From Bosea sp. F3-2 (GTDB taxonomy: Bacteria > Pseudomonadota > Alphaproteobacteria > Rhizobiales > Beijerinckiaceae): a DNA stretch of 64,000 bases. The position numbers and the translations under genes were made by a program. Shown here piece after piece: positions 17,177 to 26,458 of the stretch. Location of the stretch: contig NZ_CP042332.1 in the NCBI RefSeq assembly GCF_008253865.1, positions 124,001 through 188,000 on the forward strand, given 5' to 3'. The stretch's first letter is position 1. The number at the start of each line of letters is the position of its first letter. Below the pieces are notes generated by a model. That model was given only the letters and a program-made list of their open reading frames with translations. It ran no database searches and was not told where the DNA came from.

Positions 17177-18406
17177 ATGGATCAGCCACCGGATGCACAA
17201 CAACGCCCCAGCGCGATGAGCAGGCCTCTGATTTACGCCATGGCCAGCGCCGCCGGCATCGCCGTCGCCAACATCTATTACAACCAGCCGATGCTCGGGT
17301 TGATCGAGGACGAGCTTCCCGGCAATCTGACTGGCCTGATACCAACTGCCACACAGCTCGGCTACGCCGCGGGACTCTTCCTGATCGTTCCTCTCGGCGA
17401 CATCGTCGAGCGCAGGCGCCTGATCGTGGCCCAGTTCGCCATCCTGGCTTTCGCCCTCGTTCTGGCCGCGATCGCGCCGAGCGCCCTCCTGGTTGTGCTT
17501 GCCTCGCTGGTCGTGGGGCTCGCCTCGACAGTGGCTCAGCAGATCGTCCCGCTCGCGGCCCATCTCTCCTCGCCGGAGCGGCGCGGAGCCACCGTCGGTA
17601 CGATTCTGGCCGGCATTCTGACGGGCATCCTGCTGAGCCGGACGCTGGCCGGTTTCGTCGCGACCCATGGCGGCTGGCGGGAGATGTTCTGGCTAGGCGT
17701 GCCGATGGCGCTCGCGGCCGGGGCCCTGATGATGCTGAAGCTTCCGCATAGCAAGCCCGACTCGCAGCTCGGCTATGGCAGTCTGCTCCATTCGATCCTG
17801 CATCTGTGGCGCGAATTCCCGGCCTTGCGGCTAGCCGCCTTCACGCAGGCCCTGATCTTCGCCGCCTTCACGACCTTCTGGACCGTCCTCGCCTTCCGTC
17901 TGCAAGCGCCGCCTTTCGGACTTGGCGCCGACGTCGCGGGTCTCTTCGGAATCGTCGGCGCCGTCGGGATCTTCGCGGCCCCACTCGCCGGCCGCTTCGC
18001 GGACAAGCACGGTGCGGCTCCGGTCGTCGCGATGGGGGCGATCTTGACACTGGTCTCCTGGCTCGTCTTCGGCCTCTGGACCTCGCTTTCCGGACTCGTC
18101 GTCGGCGTGGTGCTGCTCGATTTCGCGATGCAGTCGGCCCTGGTCTCGAACCAGCACATCGTCTTTGCCCTACGACCTGAAGCGCGCGCCCGGCTGAATA
18201 CCATCCTGATGGGTGCGATGTTCCTTGGTGGAGCGTTCGGCTCGGCGACCGGGACCGCGGCTTGGCAGGCCGGAGGCTGGCCAGCGGTCGTTTCGCTGGG
18301 CCTTGCCTTCGGTGCCGCCGCCACCCTGCTGCAGCTCCTCAGCCTGCTTCGCGAGCGCCGACAGCAGCTCGCGATGGATAAGCCGGCCAGCTCACCGCCG
18401 CGGTAA
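17177..18406 (+). CDS. MFS transporter (DHA1 family exporter)
   Basis: A 409-residue membrane protein with 12 predicted helices. Family marks are the early VANIYYNQPMLGLIED, the loop motif VPLGDIVERRRLI between helices 2 and 3, and GAFGSATGTAAWQAGGWPAV late in the protein. AAAGGA precedes the ATG. DHA1 proteins of this type export drugs, metabolites or sugars using proton antiport. It stands just after copy B of the 41-bp repeat; the MFS remnant at 783-1272 stands after copy A, so the pair may share an ancestral regulatory arrangement. Its substrate is unknown. It precedes the molybdenum hydroxylase cluster but is separated by 110 bp. Confidence 0.9.
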   Translation: MDQPPDAQQRPSAMSRPLIYAMASAAGIAVANIYYNQPMLGLIEDELPGNLTGLIPTATQLGYAAGLFLIVPLGDIVERRRLIVAQFAILAFALVLAAIAPSALLVVLASLVVGLASTVAQQIVPLAAHLSSPERRGATVGTILAGILTGILLSRTLAGFVATHGGWREMFWLGVPMALAAGALMMLKLPHSKPDSQLGYGSLLHSILHLWREFPALRLAAFTQALIFAAFTTFWTVLAFRLQAPPFGLGADVAGLFGIVGAVGIFAAPLAGRFADKHGAAPVVAMGAILTLVSWLVFGLWTSLSGLVVGVVLLDFAMQSALVSNQHIVFALRPEARARLNTILMGAMFLGGAFGSATGTAAWQAGGWPAVVSLGLAFGAAATLLQLLSLLRERRQQLAMDKPASSPPR

Positions 18407-18516
18407 GGCCGGTCGACGACCCGCTCGGCGTCGCCGGTCGCCACAAGAAATCGACAGCAGTTGATGGCCGTCAGGCCCGAATCCGAAGCCGTCGAGGCGG
18501 CGCTGGCAGAGGACTC

Positions 18517-19854
18517 ATGCCCATGCGAACCAGATCGATCCTCATGGCCGGTTCGGCTGTTGCCGTTGCTGCCGCCGGCGTCGCCCTCGCCTATGCCTGG
18601 CACTCGGAAATCGCCCCGATCCCCAAGCCGACCGCCGCCAGCTTCGATACGGCGCTCGTGCGGCAGGGGGCGACCCTCGCACTGATCGGCGACTGCAGGA
18701 CCTGCCATACTACGCCCGGCGGCCGGGTCTTCGCCGGCGGCCTCGCAATGCCGACGCCATTCGGAACACTCTACTCGACCAACATCACGCCCGATCCCGA
18801 AACCGGAATTGGGACCTGGTCGGAGGACGCCTTCAAACGCGCCATGCGCGAGGGCGTCGATCGTGAGGGCAGGCATCTCTATCCAGCCTTCCCTTATGAC
18901 CATTTCACCCTGACCTCCGATGAGGACATCAAGGCGCTCTACGCCTTCTTCATGTCGCGCGAGCCCGTGAAGGCGAAGGCGCCGGCCAATGAGCTGCCGT
19001 TCCCGATCAACATCCGGCTGGTCCTGGCCGGTTGGAAGCTGCTTTTCCTGCGCGAGACGCGCCTGCAGCCCGATCCTCTGAAGGATGCCGTCTGGAACCG
19101 GGGCCGCTATCTCGTCGAGGGCCTCGGCCACTGCGGCGCCTGTCACACGCCCCGCAACCTCATGGGAGCCGAGAAGAAATCCCGCGCCTATGAGGGCGGA
19201 GAAGCCGAAGGCTTGCATGCCTACGCGCTCGGCAAGGCGTCCCAGGCCCCTGTCCCCTGGAACGCCGCCGCGTACGAACAGTATCTTGCCGAAGGCTTCC
19301 ACCCCCAGCATGGCGTAGCCCGCGGGCCCATGGCGCCGGTGGTCGAGAACCTCGCCTCCGTGCCGCGCGAGGAGGTCGCCGCGATGGCGACCTATCTCGC
19401 CTCCCTCGCCCCGGAGGCCGTGGGGCAAGCAAAGACCACCGGGCCATCCCAGACGGTGGCGTCCCCGCCCTCCCCTCCACAATCGGCCGGAGTCCAGACC
19501 GCGACGCCGGCCGCGACCTCCCAGCAGGGCTCCCGCCTCTACGCAACAACGTGCGCATCCTGTCACGATGCCGGCCGCCCCCAGCCGCTCGGCGCAATAA
19601 ACCTCTCACTATCGACTGCCGTTGCAGGCGAGAGCCCGGAGAACCTCGTCAACCTGATCCTTGACGGCATTCCAGCCGCGAGTGGTGCGACGGGGCCGGT
19701 CATGCCCGGCTTCGCCACGACGCTGAGCGACCGGCAGATCACGGATATCGCCGCCCATCTGCGCGCCGCCGCCGGCAAGCCCGTCTGGCCCAATCTCGGT
19801 GCAACGATCAGCAGCGCGCGTTCGGCGCGCCAAACCCAGCAAGCGAAACGGTGA
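18517..19854 (+). CDS. Triheme cytochrome c, electron acceptor subunit of the molybdenum hydroxylase
   Basis: A 445-residue exported protein. An N-terminal hydrophobic signal (about residues 8-28) is followed by three c-type heme sites: CRTCH (about 61), CGACH (about 208) and CASCH (about 348). A Pro/Ser/Thr-rich linker lies between the second and third domains. The order resembles the cytochrome part of alcohol and nicotinate dehydrogenases, which passes electrons from the dehydrogenase to the respiratory chain in the periplasm. It is followed after eight bases by the [2Fe-2S] subunit. In Pseudomonas NicB a comparable cytochrome region is fused to the molybdopterin subunit; here it is a separate gene. 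Confidence 0.88.
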   Translation: MPMRTRSILMAGSAVAVAAAGVALAYAWHSEIAPIPKPTAASFDTALVRQGATLALIGDCRTCHTTPGGRVFAGGLAMPTPFGTLYSTNITPDPETGIGTWSEDAFKRAMREGVDREGRHLYPAFPYDHFTLTSDEDIKALYAFFMSREPVKAKAPANELPFPINIRLVLAGWKLLFLRETRLQPDPLKDAVWNRGRYLVEGLGHCGACHTPRNLMGAEKKSRAYEGGEAEGLHAYALGKASQAPVPWNAAAYEQYLAEGFHPQHGVARGPMAPVVENLASVPREEVAAMATYLASLAPEAVGQAKTTGPSQTVASPPSPPQSAGVQTATPAATSQQGSRLYATTCASCHDAGRPQPLGAINLSLSTAVAGESPENLVNLILDGIPAASGATGPVMPGFATTLSDRQITDIAAHLRAAAGKPVWPNLGATISSARSARQTQQAKR

Positions 19855-19862
19855 GGCCATCG

Positions 19863-20354
19863 ATGACGACGCTGACGATCAATGGCGTATCGCGAACCGT
19901 CCAGTCGGACCCGGACACGCCGCTGCTTTATGTCCTGCGTAACCAGCTCGGGCTCAACGCCGCAAAATATGGCTGTGGGCTCGGCCAGTGCGGAGCCTGC
20001 ACCGTCATCGTCGACGGCGAAGCGGTCTTCTCCTGCGTCACTCCGGTCATGCTTGTGGAGAATCGGTCGGTGACGACGCTGGAAGGCCTCGGCACGCGCG
20101 AGCAGCCGGGCATTCTGCAGCAGGCCTTCATCGACGAGCAGGCCGCCCAGTGCGGCTACTGCATTCCGGGCGTGATGATGCGTGCCCAGGCGCTGCTCGA
20201 ACGCGAGGCCGAGATCTCCGATGCCGCGATCCGCGAGGAGCTCGAACCGCATCTGTGCCGCTGCGGCACGCATATGCGGATCCTTCGTGCCGTCCGCCGG
20301 GCCGCAAACATCATGCGGGCGAAACGCCCTGCCTTGGCAGGAGCGAAACTATGA
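19863..20354 (+). CDS. [2Fe-2S] small subunit of a molybdenum hydroxylase (nicotinate dehydrogenase/isoquinoline oxidoreductase type)
   Basis: A 163-residue iron-sulfur subunit of the xanthine oxidase family. The N-terminal plant-type cluster is CGLGQCGACTV with a fourth Cys in VFSCVTP; the second cluster is formed by QCGYCIPG and HLCRCGTHMRI. It relays electrons from the molybdenum centre to the cytochrome encoded upstream. The ATG at 19863 was chosen over one at 19851 because GAGG sits before it and the fold starts at MTTLTING. Its stop overlaps the start of the large subunit (ATGA). The absence of an FAD subunit in this cluster and the cytochrome partner both fit the NicAB/IorAB group. Confidence 0.92.
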   Translation: MTTLTINGVSRTVQSDPDTPLLYVLRNQLGLNAAKYGCGLGQCGACTVIVDGEAVFSCVTPVMLVENRSVTTLEGLGTREQPGILQQAFIDEQAAQCGYCIPGVMMRAQALLEREAEISDAAIREELEPHLCRCGTHMRILRAVRRAANIMRAKRPALAGAKL

Positions 20355-22579
20355 GCGCTTCGATCTCACGGCGCGCCGTCCTCGCTGGCGGCGGCTCGCT
20401 TCTTCTCGCCTTCAGCTTGTCGGGCGCGCGAGCCCAGACCGAGACCGGCAAAGGCGGGGGGCCTGCCAAGCGTGGGCTGCCAGGCAGCCTCGACGACACG
20501 CCGCGTCTCGATGCCTGGATCCGCATCGACGCGAAAGGCACCGTCACCATCCTGACCGGAAAGGCCGAACTTGGGCAGGGTCTCAAGACCGCCCTGCTCC
20601 AGGTCGCGGCCGAAGAGCTCAAGGTCGCGTTCGACGGGTTGACGCTGATCACCGCTGACACAGGCCTGACCGCTGACGAAGGCTACACCGCCGCCAGCCA
20701 TTCGATGCAGGATTCCGGCAGCGCGATCCGCAACGCAGCAGCGCAGGTCCGCGAAATTCTGATCGCGGAAGCAGCGCGACGCCTCGCCATCCCCGAAGCG
20801 GGGCTGCGAGCGAAAAACGGCGCGGTGATAGCCCCCAATGGCGTACGCATGACCTATGGCGACCTGGTTCGTGACGAACTGCTGGAGGTTGAAGCCAAGC
20901 CCGTCTCGCGCCTGACACCGACCGCCGACTTCACGGTGATGAACCGACCCGTGCCCCGCATCGACATTCCCGCGAAGGTCACTGGCGGAGCGGCCTATGT
21001 GCAGGACATGCGTCCACCTGGGATGCTGCATGCACGCATGGTCCGTCCGCCCAGTTATGGTGCGACGCTCTCAGGCGTCGACGCTGCTGCCATCGAGCGC
21101 CTGCCGCGTGTCGTCAAGGTGGTGCGCAACGGCAATTGGCTCGCCGTCGTTGCCGAGGATGAATGGGCCGCGATCCAGGCGATGCGCCGGTTGGCGGCGA
21201 GCGCGACCTGGACGGAGACGCCGAGCCTTCCGGACGAAACGAAACTCGCCGCGCAACTGATGGCGCTTCCCTCCAAAGACACCACCATTCTCGACCGGGG
21301 AAAGCCTGGTGCGGCGGGCCGCATCGTCGAGGGTCGTTTCGTCCGCCCCTATCTCGCCCATGGTTCGATCGGCCCATCCTGCGCCGTCGCCGAGGCCCGC
21401 GATGGGACGGTGACGGTCTGGACCCACACGCAGGGCGTCTTTCCGCTGCGCCAGGCCATCGCGGAGCTGCTGAAGCTGCCGCTCGAAAAGGTGCGTTGCA
21501 TTCACGCTGAAGGCGCCGGTTGCTACGGGCAAAATGGCGCGGACGATGTCGGAGCCGATGCCGCCCTGCTCGCAGTCGCCGTCCCGAACCGGCCGATCCG
21601 CGTCCAGTGGATGCGGGAACAGGAGCATTCCTGGGAGCCGTTCGGCCCCGGTATGGTCACCTCCGTCCACGCCGCCGTCGACGATTCAGGCGCCGTGGTC
21701 GACTGGCATCACGAGGTCTGGAGCCAGTCCCACATGATGCGACCTGGCCCTGCGGGCACGCTGCTGGCGGCGCGCGAAATCGCTGACCCCTTCCCTCCCG
21801 CGCCACCGGTCGAACTCGCGCAGCCCGAGGGTGGCGGCGACCGCAATGCCATCCCGCTCTACGACTTCCCCAACGCCCGAGTCGAGCATCATTTCCTCCC
21901 AGAGTTCCCGTTGCGGGGCTCGTCGATGCGCTCACTCGGCGGCTACCTCAATGTCGTCGCGATCGAGAGCACGATGGACGATCTCGCCCGCGCCTCCGGG
22001 CAGGATCAGGTCGCGTTCCGTCTGCGCTGGCTGCAGAATTCACGTGCCCGTGCCGTCATCGAGGCCGCTGCTGCGAAATTCGGCTGGACGGGTCGCCCGG
22101 CCCTCCCGGCCGGAGGCGGTTATGGTTTCGCCTTCGCCCAGTACAAGAATCTCGAAGCCTATTGTGCGATCGCCGTCGAAATCGCGATCGAACCCGAAAC
22201 GGGCGAGGTCGATATCCGCCGCGTGACGGCGGCGGTGGACACCGGCGAAGTGATCAACCCGGACGGGGTGCGCAATCAGATCGAAGGCGGCGTCATCCAG
22301 TCGGCCCGCTGGACGCTGTTCGAGCGTGTCACCTTCGACCGCACGCGCATCACCTCCGTCGACTGGTCGGCCTATCCCATCATGCGGTTCGCGAGCGTAC
22401 CGGCCTCGATCGACGTCGAGATTCTCGACCAGCCCGGTGCTCCGTTCCTGGGGGTCGCGGAGGCGGCGCAGGGCCCGATGGGCGCGGCGCTCGCCAATGC
22501 GATCCGCGACGCGACGGGTCACAGATTGCGCGAACTGCCGCTGACCCCCGAGCGCATCAAGACGGCTATTGGCCCCTGA
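20351..22579 (+). CDS. Molybdopterin-binding large subunit of aldehyde/N-heterocycle dehydrogenase (IorB/NicB type)
   Basis: A 742-residue catalytic subunit. It starts with a Tat signal (SRRAVLAGGGSLLLAFSLSG, cleavage after ARA), as in isoquinoline 1-oxidoreductase beta subunits. Molybdopterin-binding segments include GKAELGQGLKTAL, ASHSMQDSGSAIRNAA, EGAGCYGQNGADDVG, and the C-terminal GVAEAAQGPMGAALANAI, whose Glu is the likely catalytic base. It hydroxylates an N-heterocycle or oxidises an aldehyde with water as oxygen donor. The small subunit lacks its own signal and is presumably co-exported with it. The start lies in an ATGA overlap. Substrate choice between nicotinate-like rings, isoquinoline-like rings and aldehydes cannot be made from sequence. 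Confidence 0.9.
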   Translation: MSASISRRAVLAGGGSLLLAFSLSGARAQTETGKGGGPAKRGLPGSLDDTPRLDAWIRIDAKGTVTILTGKAELGQGLKTALLQVAAEELKVAFDGLTLITADTGLTADEGYTAASHSMQDSGSAIRNAAAQVREILIAEAARRLAIPEAGLRAKNGAVIAPNGVRMTYGDLVRDELLEVEAKPVSRLTPTADFTVMNRPVPRIDIPAKVTGGAAYVQDMRPPGMLHARMVRPPSYGATLSGVDAAAIERLPRVVKVVRNGNWLAVVAEDEWAAIQAMRRLAASATWTETPSLPDETKLAAQLMALPSKDTTILDRGKPGAAGRIVEGRFVRPYLAHGSIGPSCAVAEARDGTVTVWTHTQGVFPLRQAIAELLKLPLEKVRCIHAEGAGCYGQNGADDVGADAALLAVAVPNRPIRVQWMREQEHSWEPFGPGMVTSVHAAVDDSGAVVDWHHEVWSQSHMMRPGPAGTLLAAREIADPFPPAPPVELAQPEGGGDRNAIPLYDFPNARVEHHFLPEFPLRGSSMRSLGGYLNVVAIESTMDDLARASGQDQVAFRLRWLQNSRARAVIEAAAAKFGWTGRPALPAGGGYGFAFAQYKNLEAYCAIAVEIAIEPETGEVDIRRVTAAVDTGEVINPDGVRNQIEGGVIQSARWTLFERVTFDRTRITSVDWSAYPIMRFASVPASIDVEILDQPGAPFLGVAEAAQGPMGAALANAIRDATGHRLRELPLTPERIKTAIGP

Positions 22580-22595
22580 ACTGGCGTGACCGAAC

Positions 22596-23765
22596 ATGGC
22601 GACGACCATCACCGACGCAGCTAACCCCGCACCGGCTACGGCCACGGCGATGCCGGACGCTCAGAAAGCCGGAGCCATCGGCGCCGTGCTGACCCACCCG
22701 CTGTTTCATGCGGCGATCGTCGTGGCGATCGTCGCGCTGGGCTGGACCATCGCCTCGCGCTGGGATCGCTGGACGGGAGCGGCGCGCCTCCAGCGCACGG
22801 ACGACGCCTTCATCGCCGGCGATACCACGCCGCTGGCGACACAGATTTCCGGCTACGTCAGAACGGTCGCGGTCGACGACTATCAGCCGGTCGAGGCCGG
22901 ACAATTGATCGCTGAGATCGAGCCCGCGGACTACCAGGCGCAACGCGATCTCGCGGAGGCCGATCTCGCCGCCGCTCGTGCCTCATTGGCGAGCGTCGCC
23001 GACAAGCGCGCAGTGCAGCGAACGCTGATCGAGCAGGCGAAGGCCACGATCACCATTGCCGAGGCCGAGCTGGTGCGCGCCAATGCCGAGGCTGTCCGCC
23101 AGCGCGAGCTGCTGCGAAAAGCCTTGGCCGGCACCGAGCAACTCGTCGAACAGGCCGATGCCGCCGCGGCGAAGGCGGCCGGCACGCTGTCCTTGTCTCG
23201 CTCGCAGCTCGCTCAGCAAGAGGTGCTCCTGACCTCTCTCGATGCCACGGAGCGCGAGCTTGCGGCACAAGTCGACAGCGCAAGAGCGCGCCTGAAGCTC
23301 GCCCAGGACAATCTCGGATACACCCGCATCCAAGCACCGGTCGCCGGCTTGACCGGCGCGCGGCAAGTCCGGCCCGGGCAGTTCGTTGCGCCCGGCACGC
23401 AGATCATCACGGTCGTGCCGATGGCGACGCTGTGGGTAGTCGCCAATCTCAAGGAAACCCAGATGACCAATGTGCGCGCCGGAGAGCCCGCGCGGGTCAC
23501 GGTCGACGCCTTTCCGGGCACCGTTCTGACGGGCCGCGTGGCAAGCTGGTCGCCCGGCACGGGCAGCGTCTTCGCACTGCTCCCGCCAGACAATGCCACC
23601 GGAAACTTCACCAAGGTGGTGCAACGCATGCCGGTCAAGATCACGCTCGATCCGAACCCTGATCTCGGGGTCCTGATCCGGCCCGGCATGTCGGTGGTTG
23701 CGACGATCGATACTGGCGGCGAACCGCAAAAGCAGGACGGCACGTCGCAAGGGCCACGACCGTGA
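22596..23765 (+). CDS. HlyD/EmrA-family membrane fusion protein
   Basis: A 389-residue periplasmic adaptor. One N-terminal transmembrane helix (about residues 35-55) is followed by a lipoyl-like half (TDDAFIAGDTTPLATQISGY), a long helical hairpin rich in Ala, Glu and Gln (about 110-220), then the second half with LGYTRIQAPVAGLTGAR. It links the DHA2 exporter encoded next (GTGA overlap) to an outer-membrane channel. The gene is 16 bp after the molybdenum hydroxylase large subunit, so the efflux pump is probably made together with the oxidising enzyme. Confidence 0.9.
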   Translation: MATTITDAANPAPATATAMPDAQKAGAIGAVLTHPLFHAAIVVAIVALGWTIASRWDRWTGAARLQRTDDAFIAGDTTPLATQISGYVRTVAVDDYQPVEAGQLIAEIEPADYQAQRDLAEADLAAARASLASVADKRAVQRTLIEQAKATITIAEAELVRANAEAVRQRELLRKALAGTEQLVEQADAAAAKAAGTLSLSRSQLAQQEVLLTSLDATERELAAQVDSARARLKLAQDNLGYTRIQAPVAGLTGARQVRPGQFVAPGTQIITVVPMATLWVVANLKETQMTNVRAGEPARVTVDAFPGTVLTGRVASWSPGTGSVFALLPPDNATGNFTKVVQRMPVKITLDPNPDLGVLIRPGMSVVATIDTGGEPQKQDGTSQGPRP

Positions 23766-25384
23766 CTGCGATCGTTCAAGGCCAGCAGTCACCGCAAGCG
23801 GTGGTTCCCAATGTCGGCTGGCGCCCTTTCGTTGGCTTGGCCGGAGTGATGCTCGGGTCGATGATCGCCACGCTGGGCACGCGCGTCACCAGTTTCGGGT
23901 TCGCCGACCTTCGCGGCAGTCTGGGCGCCGGCTTCGACGAAGGAGCCTGGATAACCACGTCATTCGGGCTCGGCCAGCTGATCTCGGGCATTGCGTGCCC
24001 TTACCTCTCCTCGATCACCGGCGGACGGCGCATCCTTCTCACAGGCATCTTCATCGCCTTCATGGCCTGCCTGCTTGCTCCATTCTCCCACAACATTCAC
24101 GGATACATCGCCACGCAGTTCTTCGCGGGTCTGGGAACGGGAACCTTTATCCCGCTGACGATCATGTTCATCGTCCGTCACCTGCCCAAGCCATTGCTGG
24201 CCTACGGTATCGCCATCTATGCGATGAACCTCGAGATTTCGCTGAACGTCGCGGCCTCGCTCGAAGGCTTCTACATCGACAACTGGTCCTGGCGCTGGAT
24301 CTCATGGCAATATTGCCTCGCGCTGCCGATCATGGGCCTTTGCGTCTGGCTCGGCATGCCCAAGGATGCGCCGATCCGTGACTCGCTGAGGAACCTGGAC
24401 GGTGCAGGGCTTGTTTACGCCGGGCTCGGGCTTGGCGCGCTCTATGCCGCCCTCGACCAAGGCAACCGGCTGGATTGGACGGCGAACGGCCTCGTCGTCG
24501 GCCTGTTCGCAATCGGCGGCCTGTCGATCATCGCATTCCTCGTCCGCGAGATGACGACGCCTCACCCGGCCCTGAACCTGCGCATCCTCGCCTCTCCGGG
24601 CCTGATCGTGATGTTCGCGTTGCTGGCGGGCTTCCGCTTCATCATCCTCTCGACAGCCTATGTAATCCCCAGCTATCTCCAGATGCTTCAGAACTATCGC
24701 GCCCTCGACATCGGCGCCGTCCTGATCTGGATCGCAGCGCCGCAGATCTTCCTCGTCCTGCCGTTAGCCGTGCTGATCCAGCGGATCGATCCGCGCTGGA
24801 CCCTCGGATCCGGAGCGGTGTTGATCGCGGTCGCCTGCCTGATGGCAGCAAAGCTGACGGGGGCCTGGGCTACGGCGGATTTTCTACCCTCGCAAATTCT
24901 TCAGGCGGTCGGGCAGTCGCTGGCGCTGACAAGTCTCGTAGCCCTGGTCGCACGAACAGTGAGACCCGAACAGGCCGCTACGATCGGCGCCTTCATGCAG
25001 ACAAGCCGGCTGCTTGGGGGCGAGGTCGGCGTCGCCTTCATGCAGACCTTCGTCCGACAGCGCGAACAGATACACTCGAACCTGCTCGGCCTTCACGTCC
25101 AGGGGCAGGCGGGCGACACAGCCAACCGGGTTGCGCAGTACGGTCGCGCTCTTGCCGGCCAACTTGCCACGACGACCGAAGCGGCAGGCGCCAAAATCCA
25201 TCTGCTCGCGACTGCTGTTACCCAACAAGCCTCGGTCCTTGCCTTCATCGATGCGTTCGAGGCGGCTGCCGCAGTCGCGATTATTTGCTGGTTCCTGGCT
25301 GCTTTCGTTCCGAAGTCGCCGCCACGGCCACCAGCCGCCCCGGCTGAACACTCCAACGTCCATCCACGGTCAGTGAGCATTTGA
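23762..25384 (+). CDS. DHA2-family MFS drug exporter (EmrB-like)
   Basis: A 540-residue inner-membrane protein with about 14 helices. It begins at GTG 23762, overlapping the adaptor stop. Family marks are GAWITTSFGLGQLISGIACP, then the GGRRILL loop and SWRWISWQYCLALP at the helix 5-6 border. Polar residues, WITT and others, line the early helices as in EmrB. The C-terminus is a short proline-rich tail. With the EmrA-like protein it would export a toxic organic compound, perhaps substrate or product of the neighbouring dehydrogenase; that link is inferred from position. Confidence 0.9.
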   Translation: MTAIVQGQQSPQAVVPNVGWRPFVGLAGVMLGSMIATLGTRVTSFGFADLRGSLGAGFDEGAWITTSFGLGQLISGIACPYLSSITGGRRILLTGIFIAFMACLLAPFSHNIHGYIATQFFAGLGTGTFIPLTIMFIVRHLPKPLLAYGIAIYAMNLEISLNVAASLEGFYIDNWSWRWISWQYCLALPIMGLCVWLGMPKDAPIRDSLRNLDGAGLVYAGLGLGALYAALDQGNRLDWTANGLVVGLFAIGGLSIIAFLVREMTTPHPALNLRILASPGLIVMFALLAGFRFIILSTAYVIPSYLQMLQNYRALDIGAVLIWIAAPQIFLVLPLAVLIQRIDPRWTLGSGAVLIAVACLMAAKLTGAWATADFLPSQILQAVGQSLALTSLVALVARTVRPEQAATIGAFMQTSRLLGGEVGVAFMQTFVRQREQIHSNLLGLHVQGQAGDTANRVAQYGRALAGQLATTTEAAGAKIHLLATAVTQQASVLAFIDAFEAAAAVAIICWFLAAFVPKSPPRPPAAPAEHSNVHPRSVSI

Positions 25385-26203
25385 AACGGAGCTGTGTGGT
25401 GAACCTCGATTCTGCGACCTCATGGCGAGCTCAACTGTCCTGGCGCGACGGCTGCCTGTCCAACCGCCCGCGGATGGTTCCGGCCGAGACCGCCGTCGCG
25501 CTGAGCTATGGCGGGTCGACCCACGCCGTAATGATGGCGACGCCGCAAGACCTTGAGGATTTTGCCATCGGCTTCTCCCTCAACGAGGGCTTGATCGCTG
25601 ATCCCGACGAAATCCATAGTCTTGACATTCGACCCGAGCGGCAAGGCATCGACGTTCAAATTTGGCTCAGCCCCGGGGCGCTCGAACCTGGTCACCGCCA
25701 GAAGGAGAGCCATGGTGGGACCTGTCGGTTGCGGTCTGTGTGGTGTCGAAAGTCTCGCGGCGGTGTCGCGATCCTTGAAACGGGTCGAAGCGGGACGACG
25801 CTTTAGCGCGGCTGCGCTGCTCGCAGCCATGGCGGAGCTGACGCCACTGCAACGCCTCAACCAGCACACCCGCGCCGTCCACGCCGCAGCCTGGTGGCAA
25901 GAAGATCTCGGGATCGTTGAACTACGCGAAGATGTCGGTAGGCATATCGCCCTCGACAAGCTCGCCGGTGCGCTGACACTGAAAAATTTGAGGCGGGACC
26001 GCGGGGCCGTTCTTCTCACCAGCCGCGTTTCCGTTGAAATGGTCCAGAAAGCCGCGATGATCGGGGCTCCCCTTATCGTTGCGGTTTCGGCTCCGACATC
26101 CCTGGCGGTCGACGTCGCCGACGAGGCCGGCATCGCACTGGTGGCTATCGCGCGAGACGATGGCTTCGATGTCTTTTCCCATGCCGATCGGATCGATTTC
26201 TGA
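25381..26203 (+). pseudogene. fdhD: fdhD sulfurtransferase gene with an internal frameshift
   Basis: FdhD transfers sulfur from IscS to the molybdenum cofactor so that formate dehydrogenase becomes active. The first frame (25381 to about 25683) encodes the normal N-terminal half, including DLEDFAIGFSLNEGLI, and breaks after QIWLSPGALE. The rest continues in the +1 frame from about 25680, with MVGPVGCGLCGVESL (the two functional cysteines) and AAWWQEDLGIVELREDVGRH to the TGA at 26203. A net loss of two bases or gain of one near 25680-25685 explains the break. Either the gene is inactive or there is a sequencing error. The four-base overlap with the exporter gene suggests one operon with the molybdenum hydroxylase. 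Confidence 0.8.
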
Positions 26204-26458
26204 TCGTCCGTCGCATCCGCCATCACGCGCATGGCCCTGGGCAGTCTCGACTATGAAAGGCGCCGTCCGTCGCGGCCAACACCATATCGCGCTGGCTTTG
26301 AAGCTCGCCCTTGGTGCCCGCCGTTCCGTCGCCCCGAGACCGCTGGCTCGGCGGGCGCCCCCCTGCCGACAAACACCCTATCTCGGCATCCAAGATCCGA
26401 GATTACGACTTGCAAAGATGGTGGCAACAGCCTCTCGCATTGCCATGTACGGCGGCGT

